Assembly (NCBI RefSeq): GCF_023065955.2
Contig: NW_026622863.1
Span: 40,096,177-40,160,176, forward strand
Source of the DNA: Ursus arctos
Taxonomy: Eukaryota > Chordata > Mammalia > Carnivora > Ursidae
Length of the DNA stretch: 64,000 nucleotides
Direction: 5' to 3'
Part shown: in pieces, positions 33,792-45,372 of the stretch
Position numbering within the stretch: the stretch's first letter is position 1
How the letters are laid out: every line of letters begins with the position of its first letter
Program-made: the position numbers and the translations under genes
The notes under the pieces: model-generated
What the model saw: only the letters and a program-made list of their open reading frames with translations
Told to the model about the DNA's origin: nothing
Databases searched by the model: none

Positions 33792-34971
33792 AAAGCAAGG
33801 TAGATTGGGAGAATTATGGCTTCTTTCCATGCCTTTGTTCTTCTCTATACCACATAGGTAACATTTTTATTGGTTTTTTATTTATTCTTCCATTGTTTAT
33901 TTTAAAATATATAAACAAGTGTGTGCACCCTACTCCACTCTCGTTTTATTTTTTCCCTTCTTTTTTACTGTAGCAATCATATTTCTTATTTCCAAGAATT
34001 CTTTCTTGATTTCTGCTTCCTTTATGGTTTGTTTGCTTTTGTTTTAAGGATACATTATCTTGTATCTCTCTAAGGATACCAGTTGAAATTTCTTTAAAGG
34101 GACCTAAAATGTATGTTTCTTCTGGAGTCTGATCTTTTCAGCTTTTCATTGTAGGTGTCCTTTATTGTCCTTTGGTTTTTGGGGATTTTTTTCCTACTGT
34201 CTGGTGACCCTTATGAATGAAGAAGTGGGTTGATGATACAGGTAATTGAGAAAGATTCTTGTTTTCCCAGCAGTCCTTTTTCCTTGTTAAGAGTTGGTTG
34301 GGTGAGTGACCAGGAATGAGAAATGTGGAAGAGATCAGGTGGATGAACCTATTTCCCACTCCTGATTTCTCTACCTGCTGACTCAGAGCTGGGCGTTTAT
34401 CCAGCTCCTCCAGGAAAAAGTGCTCTGCCTCTCTGCCTGCCTTTGGCTCTGCGTGTTCTGGGAAGTGTCCAGCTCTGCTGTGGTCTGTCGTATCATACAG
34501 TTCCCTCTGTTTTCTCTTCATCTTCTAGAAAATAGGCAGCATTTAAAGAGACTATATCCCTCAGCCTTTCTCATTACTGTTATGTTGTGATTCCCTTGTG
34601 AATGTCTTTACTGTTACGTCTTTAGGATTTGGGGCCACTGGGAAAGTGAGTCCATGTGCCTGTTTCTCTAGCCTGTCATCCTGAAATGAAGCTACTTTGT
34701 GCCATACTATTGTGGACAACAGGACTGCTTTTCATTCCCATTTTCTCATTGGCTTAATGACTGAAATGGATTTAAAATTATTCTCTGTGTTCACAAGTCA
34801 TAGCTATCACATCATTGAAACGTGTTGCCTCCTACACTAGCATACATAGATTTCTACTCAGTTCAGGTATCGGATGACTTTACAGGACCTTTGTCTATAA
34901 TTTTTTCCGGAGAAGCAGAGCTAACAAGACTTGCTTACTTTCACTTATCGTGTGAGAATGTTAATAACAAG
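33792..34971. other. intron stretch, nothing secure
   Basis: 33950-34140 (CCAAGAATTCTTTCTTGATTTC..) has an old antisense LINE flavour. No exon. Confidence 0.35.
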
Positions 34972-35192
34972 ATCATTAAATACTCAGTGCCCAGTATATG
35001 CCAGACATTTTTCTCTGTGCTTTATGTGTATAAACTCATTGAACTCAATAACAGTAGCTACTGTTATTATCCCTATTTTACAGACGATGAAACTGAGGCA
35101 CAGAGAGGTTAAAGAACTTGCCCAAGGTCACATAGCGGGTAAGTGGCAGAGCCAGGATCCCACCCAGTTAGTTGGCCCCCAAGGTCACTCTC
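34972..35192 (-). repeat. MIR SINE, antisense, well preserved
   Basis: CAGTATATGCCAGACATTTTTCTC..TGTTATTATCCCTATTTTACAGACGATGAAACTGAGGCACAGAGAGGTTAAAGAACTTGCCCAAGGTCACATAGCGGGTAAGTGGCAGAGCCAGG is textbook antisense MIR. Confidence 0.88.
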
Positions 35193-37105
35193 TTATCCAT
35201 GGTACTCTCTATAAAGGGAAGCTCTTCAGATTTTCTCAGGCTAATCAAACCACTTTTTGTATCTGGTCAGTTATGGGTATAAGAAAACCCTTTTATACTT
35301 AATCTTTGTCTAGTTTCAAGCATGTTCTTTGTTATTGTGTGAAATTGAGATTGCTGATGACTTTGATTGCAGAAAGGAATGTTTTAAATGACATAATCAG
35401 GTCTGAGTTCAGTTTTAATCTATTGAGAATTTTAGCAGACTACTGTGGTGTTGGAAAAATGTGACTTATCTCCTAAAATGTCCTTTTTAGCTATGTGTTT
35501 TTGACTCTCGGGCAGCATTAAAACTTATGAATAAAGTACTTAAATCTTACAAGTCTTGGCTACAGCTAACTTCTGAGGTCTTCAAAATGTATATTGATTC
35601 CACAATGCATATGAATAATGGATTCATACACGATGAATATTTTCCCAGTGAAAATTCTTTTTAAGAAAATACAGAAATGTCCTTAAATGGATTGAACACA
35701 TTTTAGCCCTTCAGGCTGATAAATGTGGGGGCAAAGCATTAGGAAACCATTAAGCATTGAGAAGAATTCTATGTAAAAAAAAATAACAAAAGGAATAAGT
35801 CCAGATGCTTCTGTGCATGTTTGTGTCTTTTTATTATGGAAATGTTCAGGCACACACAACAGTAGAGCAAATGATAAGATGGATCTCATGTACCCATCAC
35901 CCAGCTTCCAGCAGTATTTTGTCAGGGGAAATGATCACTGCCATGAAGACAACCTTAAATGGATGTCACCACCTTTCCTGCTTATTATTTCTTGGCAAAA
36001 TCCCATTTGAAAATGATAGAACTTGAATGGTATTTCAATTCCATGAAATTCCCTTGACTTCAACACGGTCTAGTTTTATTACAGCAAAGATCAGCACAGA
36101 AATAAACATATCTGTTAAGAGTAAGTAAAAACCAGTTTTCATCTTCTTAAGGGGCTTGTGTGTTCTCTCATCCTGGAGAAGAACCCCACTTGACTGTGGG
36201 CCTGAAGTGGTCTCGTTAGACGCACTTAGGATACATACAGATTTTCGCCAAAGCCCGGGGAGAATGGAGGGCAGGTGGTTCTTTGCTGGAGCTCCAATTC
36301 CAAAATTCAGGGAATGGAAACTTTGGTGTTTTGGATATGTGTTTCACCAGGAGTGTTTTTTCCTCAGTTTCTCAAAAGAGTCTATGACCTTTCCCTCCCC
36401 CACGGCCTGCCACTACCCCACAGTACATGCATACTCACAACAAAGAACCATGGCCTGGAGCAGCCCACGTGAGAATCTCCTGGCTTCCAGTTGTGGAAAG
36501 CAGCTGCGCCGACTCTGCATTCCCTGTCAGCAGCCTCTCCCGTGTGGAATCAGAGCTGCCATCACCGCCGGGGCAGAACTCCGCAACACACTGGGCTCAC
36601 CCAGTATTCCATATGGGCCCCTACCTTTCCCGGCCTCTCTCGTCCTTACGTTGGTACCATGTGGCTAAGTCTGGTTAGCGGGCCATGAGGGGAAGTGATG
36701 GGCGTCACTTCCAATGGGAAGTAGTCAAGAGTAGGTATGAGTTTCTTGTTTTGTGCTGAGGTGACTGGGAAACACAAGTTCCAGTCATGTCACGACAAGC
36801 TGAAGACGGGCTGCCAGACCCACACTGAGATGCATGCAAGCGAGAGAGAAGTCCGTTAGGTTAGGCCGCTTGTTTCATGGGACCATCCCTGTCATCTGTA
36901 AATTGGAGGGCTTCAATTAGATGATCCTGATGGGCCTTTTTGGCACTGACATTTCTAGATTCTAGTTAGCAGCACTTAAATACAGCTTTCTGATGAAGTA
37001 GGAACAGGAGACTAAGGCTGGCATTAAAGGTGTCCCTGGGAGTCTTGTTCTTTATTATGTACCTTTTGCTGTTAAGTGACAAGTTACATAAGGAAAATGG
37101 CAGTC
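35193..37105. other. intron stretch with one weak L1M patch
   Basis: 35805-35935 (TTATTATGGAAATGTTCAGGCACAC..CATGTACCCATCACCCAGCTTCCAGC) resembles an antisense L1M 3' end. The 170-codon open frame at 36156-36668 has no recognisable domain or splice context and is not called. Confidence 0.4.
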
Positions 37106-37300
37106 GGGGCGCCTGGGTGGCACAGTTGTTAAGCATCTGCCTTCAGCTCAGGGCGTGATCCCAGGGTCCTGGGATCGAGCCCCACATCAGGCTCCTCCGC
37201 TGGGAGCCTGCTTCTTCCTCTCCCACTCCCCCTGCTTGTGTTCCCTCTCTCGCTGGCTGTCTCTCTCTGTCAAATAAATAAATAAAATATTTTAAAAAGA
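37106..37300 (+). repeat. Can-SINE, sense
   Basis: GGGGCGCCTGGGTGGCACAG to AATAAATAAATAAAAT. Its target AAGGAAAATGGCAGT precedes it and AAGGAAAATGGCAAT follows. The tail end was then tandemly duplicated. Confidence 0.93.
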
Positions 37301-37401
37301 AAAAAAAGGAAAATGGCAATGAAAGATGAAATATTTTTTAAAATAAAATATTTTAAAAAGAAAAAAAGGAAAATGGCAATGAAAGATGAAATATTTTTTA
37401 A
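37282..37401 (+). repeat. 60-bp tandem duplication of SINE tail plus flank
   Basis: Two copies with period 60 (AAATGGCAATGAAAGATGAAATATTTTTT at 37311 and 37371). It spans the SINE/genome boundary, so it arose after the insertion. Confidence 0.9.
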
Positions 37402-38245
37402 AAATGATAGCTTTATTGAGATACAGTTCACATACCATATGTGTTTTAGTATAGTCAGAGTTGCACAACCATCAGCAATATCTAACTTCAGAACTCTGTC
37501 ATCACCCTCCACCCATTAGCAGTGACTCCCCATTCTACAGATCTGCTTTCTGTCTCCGGATTTGCCTGTTCTGGACATTCCCTATCAGTGGGATGATATA
37601 ATATGTGGCTTCTTGTGTCTGGCTTCTTTCACTCAGCACAGTTTTCAAGGGTCGTCCATTTTAGTTTGTATTTTTTTTTTTTTTAAGATTTTATTTATTT
37701 ATTTGACAGAGATAGAGACAGCCAGCGAGAGAGGGAACACAAGCAGGAAGAGCGGGAGAGGAAGAAGCAGGCTCATAGCGGAGGAGCCTGATGTGGGGCT
37801 CGATCCCAGAACGCCAGGATCACGCCCTGAGCCGAAGGCAGACGCTTAACCGCTGTGCCACCCAGGCGCCCCCATTTTAGTTTGTATTAATACTTCTTTC
37901 CTTTACAGTATATGATATATACACATACACCACGTCTGTTCATCAGTGGGTAGACGTTTAGATTGTTTGTGTGTTTTGGCCACTAAGAATAATGCTGCTG
38001 TGAACATTTATGTGCAGGTTTTTATGTGGACATACATGTTTCATTTCTGTTGGGTATGTACATAGGAATGGAATTGCTGGGTCATGGGGTAAGACTATAT
38101 TTAACATTTTGAGGAACTGCCAAACTGTTTTTCAAACGTGCTGTCCCATTTTACAATCCTCCTAGCAATGTGTGAGGGTCCCAGTTTCTCCACATCCTCA
38201 CCAACACTTATTATTGTCTCTTTGTTTGAAGTGATAGTTTTTGAC
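37402..38245 (-). mobile_element. L1M 3' end, antisense
   Basis: ATAGCTTTATTGAGATACAGTTCACATACCATATG..CCATCAGCAATATCTAAC..TCTGGCTTCTTTCACTCAGCACAG..GGGTATGTACATAGGAATGGAATTGCTGGGTCATGG. One Can-SINE interrupts it. Confidence 0.88.
37673..37871 (-). repeat. Can-SINE, antisense, in L1M
   Basis: Perfect 17-bp duplication CCATTTTAGTTTGTATT at 37656-37672 and 37872-37888. Bear-like young subfamily. Confidence 0.96.
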
Positions 38246-38424
38246 GAAGCAGCTATATGCAAACCAAACAGTGAAGAGATTTGAATACGTATTTTAGCTT
38301 GTTAAGTGATTCTTTAAGCAGTTGTAATATCCATTGGCATGTCTATAAAAATTTTCACTGTGTGCTTAGCACTAAAATAAAAAGTTTAATGACTAATAAC
38401 ATAATCCCCCAACTTGTTTAGCTT

Positions 38425-38639
38425 TTATCTTTTTATTATTATTTTTAAAAGATTTTACTTATTTATTTGACAGAGAGAGAGGGAGAGAGCACAAGCAGGG
38501 GGAGCAGTAGGCAGAGGGAGAGGGAGAAGCAGACTCCCCACTGAGCAGAGAGCCTGACATGGGCCTCAATCCCAGGACCCTGAGATCATGACCTGAGCTG
38601 AAGTCAGTCACTTAACGGGCTGAGCCACCCAGGCGCCCC
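38425..38639 (-). repeat. Can-SINE, antisense
   Basis: 14-bp duplication AACTTGTTTAGCTT at 38411-38424 and 38640-38653. Confidence 0.94.
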
Positions 38640-39068
38640 AACTTGTTTAGCTTCTAGAAAAGTTATTTTTATTTAAAAAATAATATACTCCTTATATCTG
38701 AAACTACTATAACACTGCATGTTAATACTTGAATTAAAAAATAAATAAAAATTAAAACAATACATTCCAAAAGGGAAAAGAGGAGTGAATGATTCACCAG
38801 ATATAATTGTTCTCTTAAAGCATAAATTTGTCTTTGTAAACTATATACTTCCAAATTATCAGATGGACTGTACCTTAAATATATAGGCTTGAGCCTTTAA
38901 AAATCACAATGAAATCCTGACAGATTACATATAATGGAACTGTGATATATTACATTAAATATACTTAGGGTTCACTACTTAAAGACCAACCTCTGTGTAT
39001 CTTTTAATATGTTCAGTAACTCTTTGATTATTTGTTTCAAAGGTTGATGTTTTTGTATATTAGATTTT

Positions 39069-39252
39069 TTTTTAAAGACTTTATCCATTTATTTTAGAGA
39101 GAGAGAGTAGGAAGGGGTGGGGGGGAGAGGGACAAGCAGACTTGCGCTGAGCGCGGAGCCTGATGTGGGGCTCTGTCCCACAATTCTGAGATCACAACCT
39201 AAGCCGAAATTAAGAGTCAGACATCCAACCGACCAAGCCACCTAGGCACCCC
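39069..39252 (-). repeat. Can-SINE, antisense, older
   Basis: AAAGACTTTATCCATTTATTTTAGAGAG..CAAGCCACCTAGGCACCCC; diverged and without a clean duplication. Confidence 0.85.
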
Positions 39253-39514
39253 TATATTTTTAAGATTTTTAAGAAGAGACATACCCCATTATGTTGAGGA
39301 ATACAAGTATTTCAAGCAGTGTATTTATATAGTCTCCTCATTGTTCTCAGATTCTGTATTTGTGGATTTACCTGCTGGCTAAAATTTATTTGTAACACAA
39401 AATCAGTACTTGTGAAGCTCTTGTGGTCATTTGTGGACATGTTCAGGGCTGCAAAAAATTTTGAATTGCCCAATGTGCACACCCCTAGCTGAGGTCAAAC
39501 AAGGTGATGTTCCA

Positions 39515-39725
39515 GGGGCGCCTGGGTGGCTCGGTCATTAAGCATCTGCCTTCTGCTCAGGGCATGATCCCAGGGTCCTGGGATCCAGCCCCGCACTGGG
39601 CTCCCTGCTCTGCTGGGAAGCCTGCTTCTTCCTCTCCCACTGCCCCTGCTTGTGTTCCCTCTCTCGCTGGTTGTTTCTCTCTCTCTGTCAAATAAATAAA
39701 TAAAATCTTAAAACAAAACAGAACA
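39515..39725 (+). repeat. Can-SINE, sense
   Basis: 17-bp perfect duplication AAACAAGGTGATGTTCC at 39497-39513 and 39726-39742. A tail of AAACAAAACAGAACAA type. Confidence 0.95.
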
Positions 39726-39869
39726 AAACAAGGTGATGTTCCGCCTTTGTATTTCAACTCTCAGATGATAAACAAGTATCCTTTCCATAGTCTCTCTAGT
39801 GCCACGTTCGGTTTTTTTTTTTTGGTTTTTGGTGGTTTGTTTGTTTTTTTTTTTTTTTTGCATTTTTAT

Positions 39870-40260
39870 GCTTTATGTTGGCAATTTCACTGTTTAAAAT
39901 GGCCCCTCAGCATAGGGCTGAAGAACTGCCAAGTGTTCCTAAGCTCAAGAAAGCGGTAATGTGCTACATGGAGAAAATGCACGTGTTAGATAAGCTTCAT
40001 TCAGGTATGAGGTATAGTGCTGTTGGCTGTGGGTTGAATATTAATGAATCAACTATATATTAAATAAGATAACTTTGAAGAGAAACACACATAAAACAAG
40101 GTTATGTATTGATTGCTTGTTGAAAATGTTATGACCCAGAGGCTCATAGGAATTTAACTCTATGTCTTCTAAGAGTACTGATCCAGTATTTGCAAATTAC
40201 AGTTTGTGTGGCGACCTTATATAATATAATTACTGTAAATAATGAGGTCAGTGGTATGTG
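39870..40260 (+). pseudogene. Tigger-type transposase remnant (DNA-binding N-terminus)
   Basis: One frame gives LKKAVMCYMEKMHVLDKLHSG, then MRYSAVGCGLNINESTIY. This is the CENP-B-like helix-turn-helix start of a pogo/Tigger transposase, and it is then cut by stops. The following 180 bp continue a DNA-transposon-like sequence. No DDE domain is left. Which Tigger family it is cannot be decided by eye. Confidence 0.7.
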
Positions 40261-41110
40261 ATGAGTTGCTTTCTTGCTGCTTTCAGAATTCTCTTTGACT
40301 TTAGGCAATTTGATTATAATTTGTGTTTATCGTACTTGGAGGTTGTTGAGCTTCATGGATGTGTAGATTCATATTTTTCATCAAATTTGAGAAGTTTTTG
40401 GCCATTATTTCTGCAAATATTCTTTCTGTACCCTTTTTAAAATTTTTGTTTTCTTTAAATTGAATTAATTAACATGTAATGTATTACTGGTTTCAGAGGT
40501 AGAGTTCAGTGATTGTGCCTTTCTCTCCTCTCCTTATGGGAATCATATTATATGCCTGATGGTGCCCCACAGGTCTCTGGGGCTCATTTCTTTTTTCTTC
40601 ATTCTTTCTTTGTGCGCCTTAAACTGAATAATCTCAATTTAAGTTCAGGTTTGCTGACTCCTGCTCAAATCTGCTGTTGAACCACTTAGTGTGTTTTTTC
40701 TATCAGTTATATTTTTCCACTCCAGAATTTCTATTTGGTTCTATTTTTTTAAATACAATTTTTATCTTTTATTAGTATTCTGTATTAGCTGAGACAGCAC
40801 TGTCATACTTTCCTTTAGTTCTTTACATCTGCCACATGTGTTTACCTATGTTCTTTCAACATTTTTAAGTAGCTGATTTTAAGTCTTTGTCTAGTAAATC
40901 CAGCTTCCTTACGAATTGTTTCTCTCGTTTGTTTTCCCTGTGTATGGGCCATACTTTCTTGTTTCTTTGCATGTCTTGTAAATTTTACTTGAAAATTGAA
41001 CATTTTAAATGATATAATGGGGGAACTCTGGAAAGCAGATTTTCTCCCCTTTCCAAGGGAGTTCCATGTCCATTCAAATGGAGAAGTGGGATCTTCCAGG
41101 GAACCACCAG
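40261..41110 (-). mobile_element. old L1/HAL1-type LINE 5'-ORF1 region, antisense
   Basis: TTTGGCCATTATTTCTGCAAATATTCTTTCTG..GATGGTGCCCCACAGGTCTCTGGGGC..CTGCTCAAATCTGCTGTTGAACC..AATTTCTATTTGG..GTGTATGGGCCATACTTTCTTGTTTCTTTGCATG matches an ancient LINE region I remember in this orientation. A younger L1 3' scrap is inserted at 40444-40530. Confidence 0.65.
40444..40530 (-). mobile_element. short carnivore L1 3'-end scrap, antisense
   Basis: TTAAATTGAATTAATTAACATGTAATGTATTACTGGTTTCAGAGGTAGAGTTCAGTGATT looks like the antisense 3' terminus of a carnivore L1, severely truncated. Confidence 0.55.
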
Positions 41111-41854
41111 ATAGGTCAAATAATGGTAATTTCCTGGGAATGAAACTCTGAAGGAGCTCTAGCCCAGTTCTCCCTCTGGTGGCTGCCTGCTTCTGGTTTT
41201 CACCGCAAATGCGGCTGTTAGTTTTCAAGGCTTCGGCAGAGTTAGAGAACAGGGAATGGATCTAGGTCAAGTTAAAATGCTGCAAAGCTCACTATTCTTA
41301 CTGAAATTCAGCTGTTTTTCTAGAATATATATTCCCCCAAATTGTTGCAAGTCTGCTAATTTCCAGAGTTTGGAAAAAATTGACTCTGACCATTTTTGCC
41401 CATTTTCTTCTTGTTTTTATGGAGAAGAGAATTTTTGGATGTCTTTACTCTGCCATTTTTGATGACATCATTCCCCTCCCCTTCCTTTTCAGTTTTTTAT
41501 TTTCATGAATCTGTTGCTCTCTTCCTAATAGTGAAATTGCAGTTTAGATTAGGTCTGAATCTTAGAGTTTGCCAAAGCTTTTAATCTAGGACTTTTTCTT
41601 ATACCCCAAGTTAGTCATGTAAGCACATACATTTCAGAGTAGTGCAGTGCAGATAGTCTTGGCCCCACTGCCTTATTGTAAAGAAGGAAGGAGATCTAAT
41701 TGAGACTGGCCATTCCGTAATCTCTGTCTTGCTTCCTCTCAGGTACCCCCCACCCCCAGTGTCATTCCACTTGAAGTGACAGTTTCCCTACCTAAGCTTC
41801 CCTCCTTTATGTGCTAGTTAACTCTTTGTTTTTTCCTTTAATTTTTTTTTACTG
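41111..41854. other. intron stretch, nothing secure
   Basis: Possibly a continuation of the decayed LINE up to about 41240. No exon seen. Confidence 0.35.
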
Positions 41855-42133
41855 AAGAATAACATAGGAAAGTGCACAAATTATACTAACAGTGTTTGCT
41901 TTTTTACCTCCAAGTAAACATGCAGATAATCACCACACTGGTTAGTCAATAGCTACCCACAATGCTGCAGATCTGCCCAGTAACCAGTGGGTCATTTTTT
42001 AGAAGTAACATATCAGACCTTCATTCATCTATTCTAAATAAACATTTCTGGAGGTCAGTAGTATATATGTTTTCCTATTTCTCTCTTTTCTTTTATTGAT
42101 ACATAATACACATGCCATAAAATTTACCATTTT

Positions 42134-42330
42134 GGGGCTCTTGGATGGCTCCATCAGTTAAGCATCTGCCTTCGGCTCGGGTCATGATCCCAGAGTCCTG
42201 GGATCGAGCCCTCCATCGGGCTTCCTGCTAAGCAGGGAGGAGTCTGCTTCTCCCTCTCCCTATGCCCCTCTCCCCCACCCCGCTTGTGCGTTTGCTCGCT
42301 CTCTCAAATATATCAATAAAATCTTTTTTA
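42134..42330 (+). repeat. Can-SINE, sense, in L1M
   Basis: 15-bp perfect duplication AAAATTTACCATTTT at 42119-42133 and 42331-42345. Confidence 0.94.
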
Positions 42331-43104
42331 AAAATTTACCATTTTGAAGTGTGAAATTCAGTGGGCTTTAGTGTGTTAACAAAATTGTATGACCGTTACC
42401 ACCATCTAGTTCCAGAACATCCTTATCACCCCAAGAAGAAACTATGTTAATTCCCCATTCCCTTCCTCTCCTTAACTCCTGGCAGTCATTAATCTACTTT
42501 TATCTGTCTCTGTGGATTTGCTTTATCTGAAGGTTTGATGTCAATGGAATCTCACATTATGTGGCCTTCTGTGTCTGGCTTCTTTCATTTACCATATATT
42601 TTCAAGGTTCATCCACAGTGTAGCATTAATCAGTACTTCATTCCTTGTTATAACTGAATAATGCTGTATGGCTATACCACATTTTGTTTATCCATTTATC
42701 AGTTGATAGACATTTGGGTTGTTTCCACTTTTTGGCTATTATGAATAATACTATGGACATTCATGTTCAAGTTTTTCACTTATGATTTTATTTAGTTGTC
42801 ATGTGCAAGTTTTTATATGAACTTACGTTTTCAGGTTTCTTGGGTACCTACTTAGGAGTGGAATTTTGGGGTCATATGGCAACTCTCTTGAACATTTCGA
42901 GGAACTGCCAGACTGCTTTTCGCAGTGGCTGTGTCATTTCACATTCCTGTCAGCAATGTATGAGAGTTCCAGTTTCTCCACATCGTTGCCCACATTTATT
43001 TTGTGTTTTTGTTTTTATTGCAGCCATCCTAGCATGTGCGAAATGGTTTTGATTTGTCTTTTCTTGATGACCAACCATGTTGCACATCTTTTCGTTTGCT
43101 TTTA

Positions 43105-43311
43105 AGATTTATTTATTTATTTTAGAGGGAGAGAGAGAGAGCGCGCGCGCAAGCAGGGGAGGGGCAGAGAGAGGGAGAGGAAGAGAATCTCAAGCACACT
43201 CCCCGTTGAGCACGGGGCCTGATGTAGGGCTCAGTCTTAGGACCCTGAGATCATGACCTGAGCTGAAACCAAGCATCGGACACTTAACCAACTGAGCCAC
43301 CCAGGCACCCC
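43105..43311 (-). repeat. Can-SINE, antisense, in L1M, older
   Basis: AAGATTTATTTATTTATTTTAGAGG..GAGCCACCCAGGCACCCC, with a (GC)n patch at 43141-43150. Confidence 0.9.
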
Positions 43312-43391
43312 ACGTTTTCAAATATTTTTGTCCATACTATGGGTTATCCCTTTACCTTGATAGTGACCTTTGATGCACAAACATTTTTATT

Positions 43392-43571
43392 TTTTTTTTA
43401 AGATTTTATTTATTTATTTGAGTGAGAAAGAGCACGAGCAGAGGGAGGGGCAGAGGGACAAGCAGACTCCTTCTGAGTGCGGAGCCCACCACAGGGCTCC
43501 ATCCCAGGACCACGAGATCGTAATCTGAGCCGAGGTCAGATGCCCAAGCACCTGAGCTACCCAGGCACGTC
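43392..43571 (-). repeat. Can-SINE, antisense, in L1M
   Basis: Poly(T)AAGATTTTATTTATTTATTTGAG..GAGCTACCCAGGCACGTC. Flanks CAAACATTTTTATTTT / CAAAACATTCTTAATTTT are a decayed duplication. Confidence 0.88.
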
Positions 43572-44215
43572 AAAACATTCTTAATTTTGATGAAGTTCAA
43601 CTTACCTATTTTTTTGTTTGTTTGTACTTTAGATGTTATGTCTAAGAAACCATTGCCTAATCCAAGATCACAAAGATTTCCACCTGTTTTCTTCTGAGTC
43701 TTATAGTTTGAGTTCTTACTTTTAGGGCTGATTCATTTTTGAGTTAATTTTTGCATATGATATAGGTAGGGGTCCACATTCATTCTTTGGCATGTGGATA
43801 TCTAGTTCTTCCAGCACCATTTATTGAAAAACTGTTCTTTACCCATTGAGTGGTTTTGGCATCTTTGTCTAAAATCAGTTGACCATAGTTGTATGGTTTA
43901 TCCTGGACTCTCATTTCTATTCTGTTGATTTATATATCTTTCCTGATGTCAGTACTCCATTGATTATTATAGCTTTGTAGTAGGCTTTCAAATCAGGAGG
44001 TGTGAATCCTCCAACATATTTTTTTCCCAATATATGTTTTGGCCATCATGGGTCCCTTGCATTCCCATATGAATTTTAGAATCAGCTTGTCCATTTCTAT
44101 TAAAAAAAGATGGTTCAGATTTTGGTTTTGAATTTGTAGGTGAATTTGGTGACATATCGTATATTTTTAAGCATTGTAAGTTTCATTCGAATAAATTTTG
44201 GAAATATGTAAAGTG

Positions 44216-45157
44216 AAAAAAGTATAATGTTATGATGCTTTCTTTAAAATTAGGTAAGTATGTGGGTCTTGGCCTTCTAGGACCAGCTAACAGAGCAGTG
44301 GGAGTGGACCGTGAGGGCCAGAGGCAGCAGTGTGGACACAGAAGGAAGGAAGAGTGCTCCTCAGGACTGCTCAAGTTGCTCACTCCAGCCAGCTCAGGGC
44401 AGTGGTTTTCTTTCACAGACTCCACAGTTTCTGTACGAACAACATTCCTGTTGAGGGCTTCTGTTGTACATCAGATTTTGTAAAGCTGCATTGATTACAA
44501 TAGAGCATTTGGGTAGGCATAGATAAGATTTCTTTATTGTCATAAATTTGAAAAAAGACCTTTTGGGAACAGATTTCTTACAAGTAGCCATTTGATATGT
44601 TGTTTCTTGAAAAGTTTATGAGATTTTTTTTGAGTCAAGATTCTCTTGAACACAGAGCTGCAGATGGTAGCCAGTTTAGTTGCATTTACATGCTAGCTGT
44701 TGGGTAGCTACACCCTACCCAACATGTAGGGTTGCTACACTTTTAGAGTATGTGTTTGTATCTCTTCTCTCTTGCTCTTTTAACCCCTCTACCTTCCTGG
44801 GTTCCTCGTGCGATTGTAGAGGCATGGTAGTTGGCCATGATGAGTGACAAAGTGTGACTTTTTTTTTAATCAACCAAAAAGGGAGATGGAAAGAAAGAAA
44901 ACTTAGTTATCAAAACGTAGGCCAAACTACATCCAGATATCACGTGGTTTGAAGTTCAATGTAGACTAAATATTAACACTCAGTAAAATAGACTTGATTT
45001 CATGTTATGTTTGGGAGAGCAGAGAGTTCAGGCAAATGGGAACCCCAACAGTAGCTCTGTGAGAAGAATCCCACTACTCCACTGTTGAAGGTATCAGAAA
45101 CATTTATAACCGGAGATGTCCAGACATTGCCCTTTGAACCTATCCAGAGTCAGGGGT
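44216..45157. other. intron stretch, nothing recognised
   Basis: No exon or named repeat seen. Confidence 0.4.
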
Positions 45158-45358
45158 CCTTTATTTTTTTTTTTTTTAAGATTTTATTTATTTATGTGAC
45201 AGAGAGACAGCCAGTGAGAGAAGGAACACAGCAGGGGAGTGGGAGAAGAAGAAGAAGGCTCCCAGCGGAGGAGCCCGATGTGGGACTCAATCCCCGAACG
45301 CCGGGATCATGCCCTGAGCCGAAGGCAGACGCTTAACGACTGAGCCACCCAGGCGCCC
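45158..45358 (-). repeat. Can-SINE, antisense
   Basis: 14-bp duplication CCAGAGTCAGGGGT at 45144-45157 and 45359-45372. Bear-like subfamily. Confidence 0.95.
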
Positions 45359-45372
45359 CCAGAGTCAGGGGT

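Larger units (their letters stand above)
41855..44215 (-). mobile_element. long L1M 3' region(s), antisense, three SINEs inside
   Basis: 41855-42070 looks like one L1M tail. From 42085 a second runs continuously: ATTGATACATAATACACATGCCATAAAATTTACC.., TCTAGTTCTTCCAGCACCATTTATTG, GATTATTATAGCTTTGTAGTAGG, to GGTGAATTTGGTGAC. Can-SINEs at 42134, 43105 and 43392 split it. Confidence 0.85.

Noticed and set aside
36156..36668. 170-codon open frame in intron 1
   Set aside because: No recognisable domain, no splice context and several overlapping frames of similar quality.
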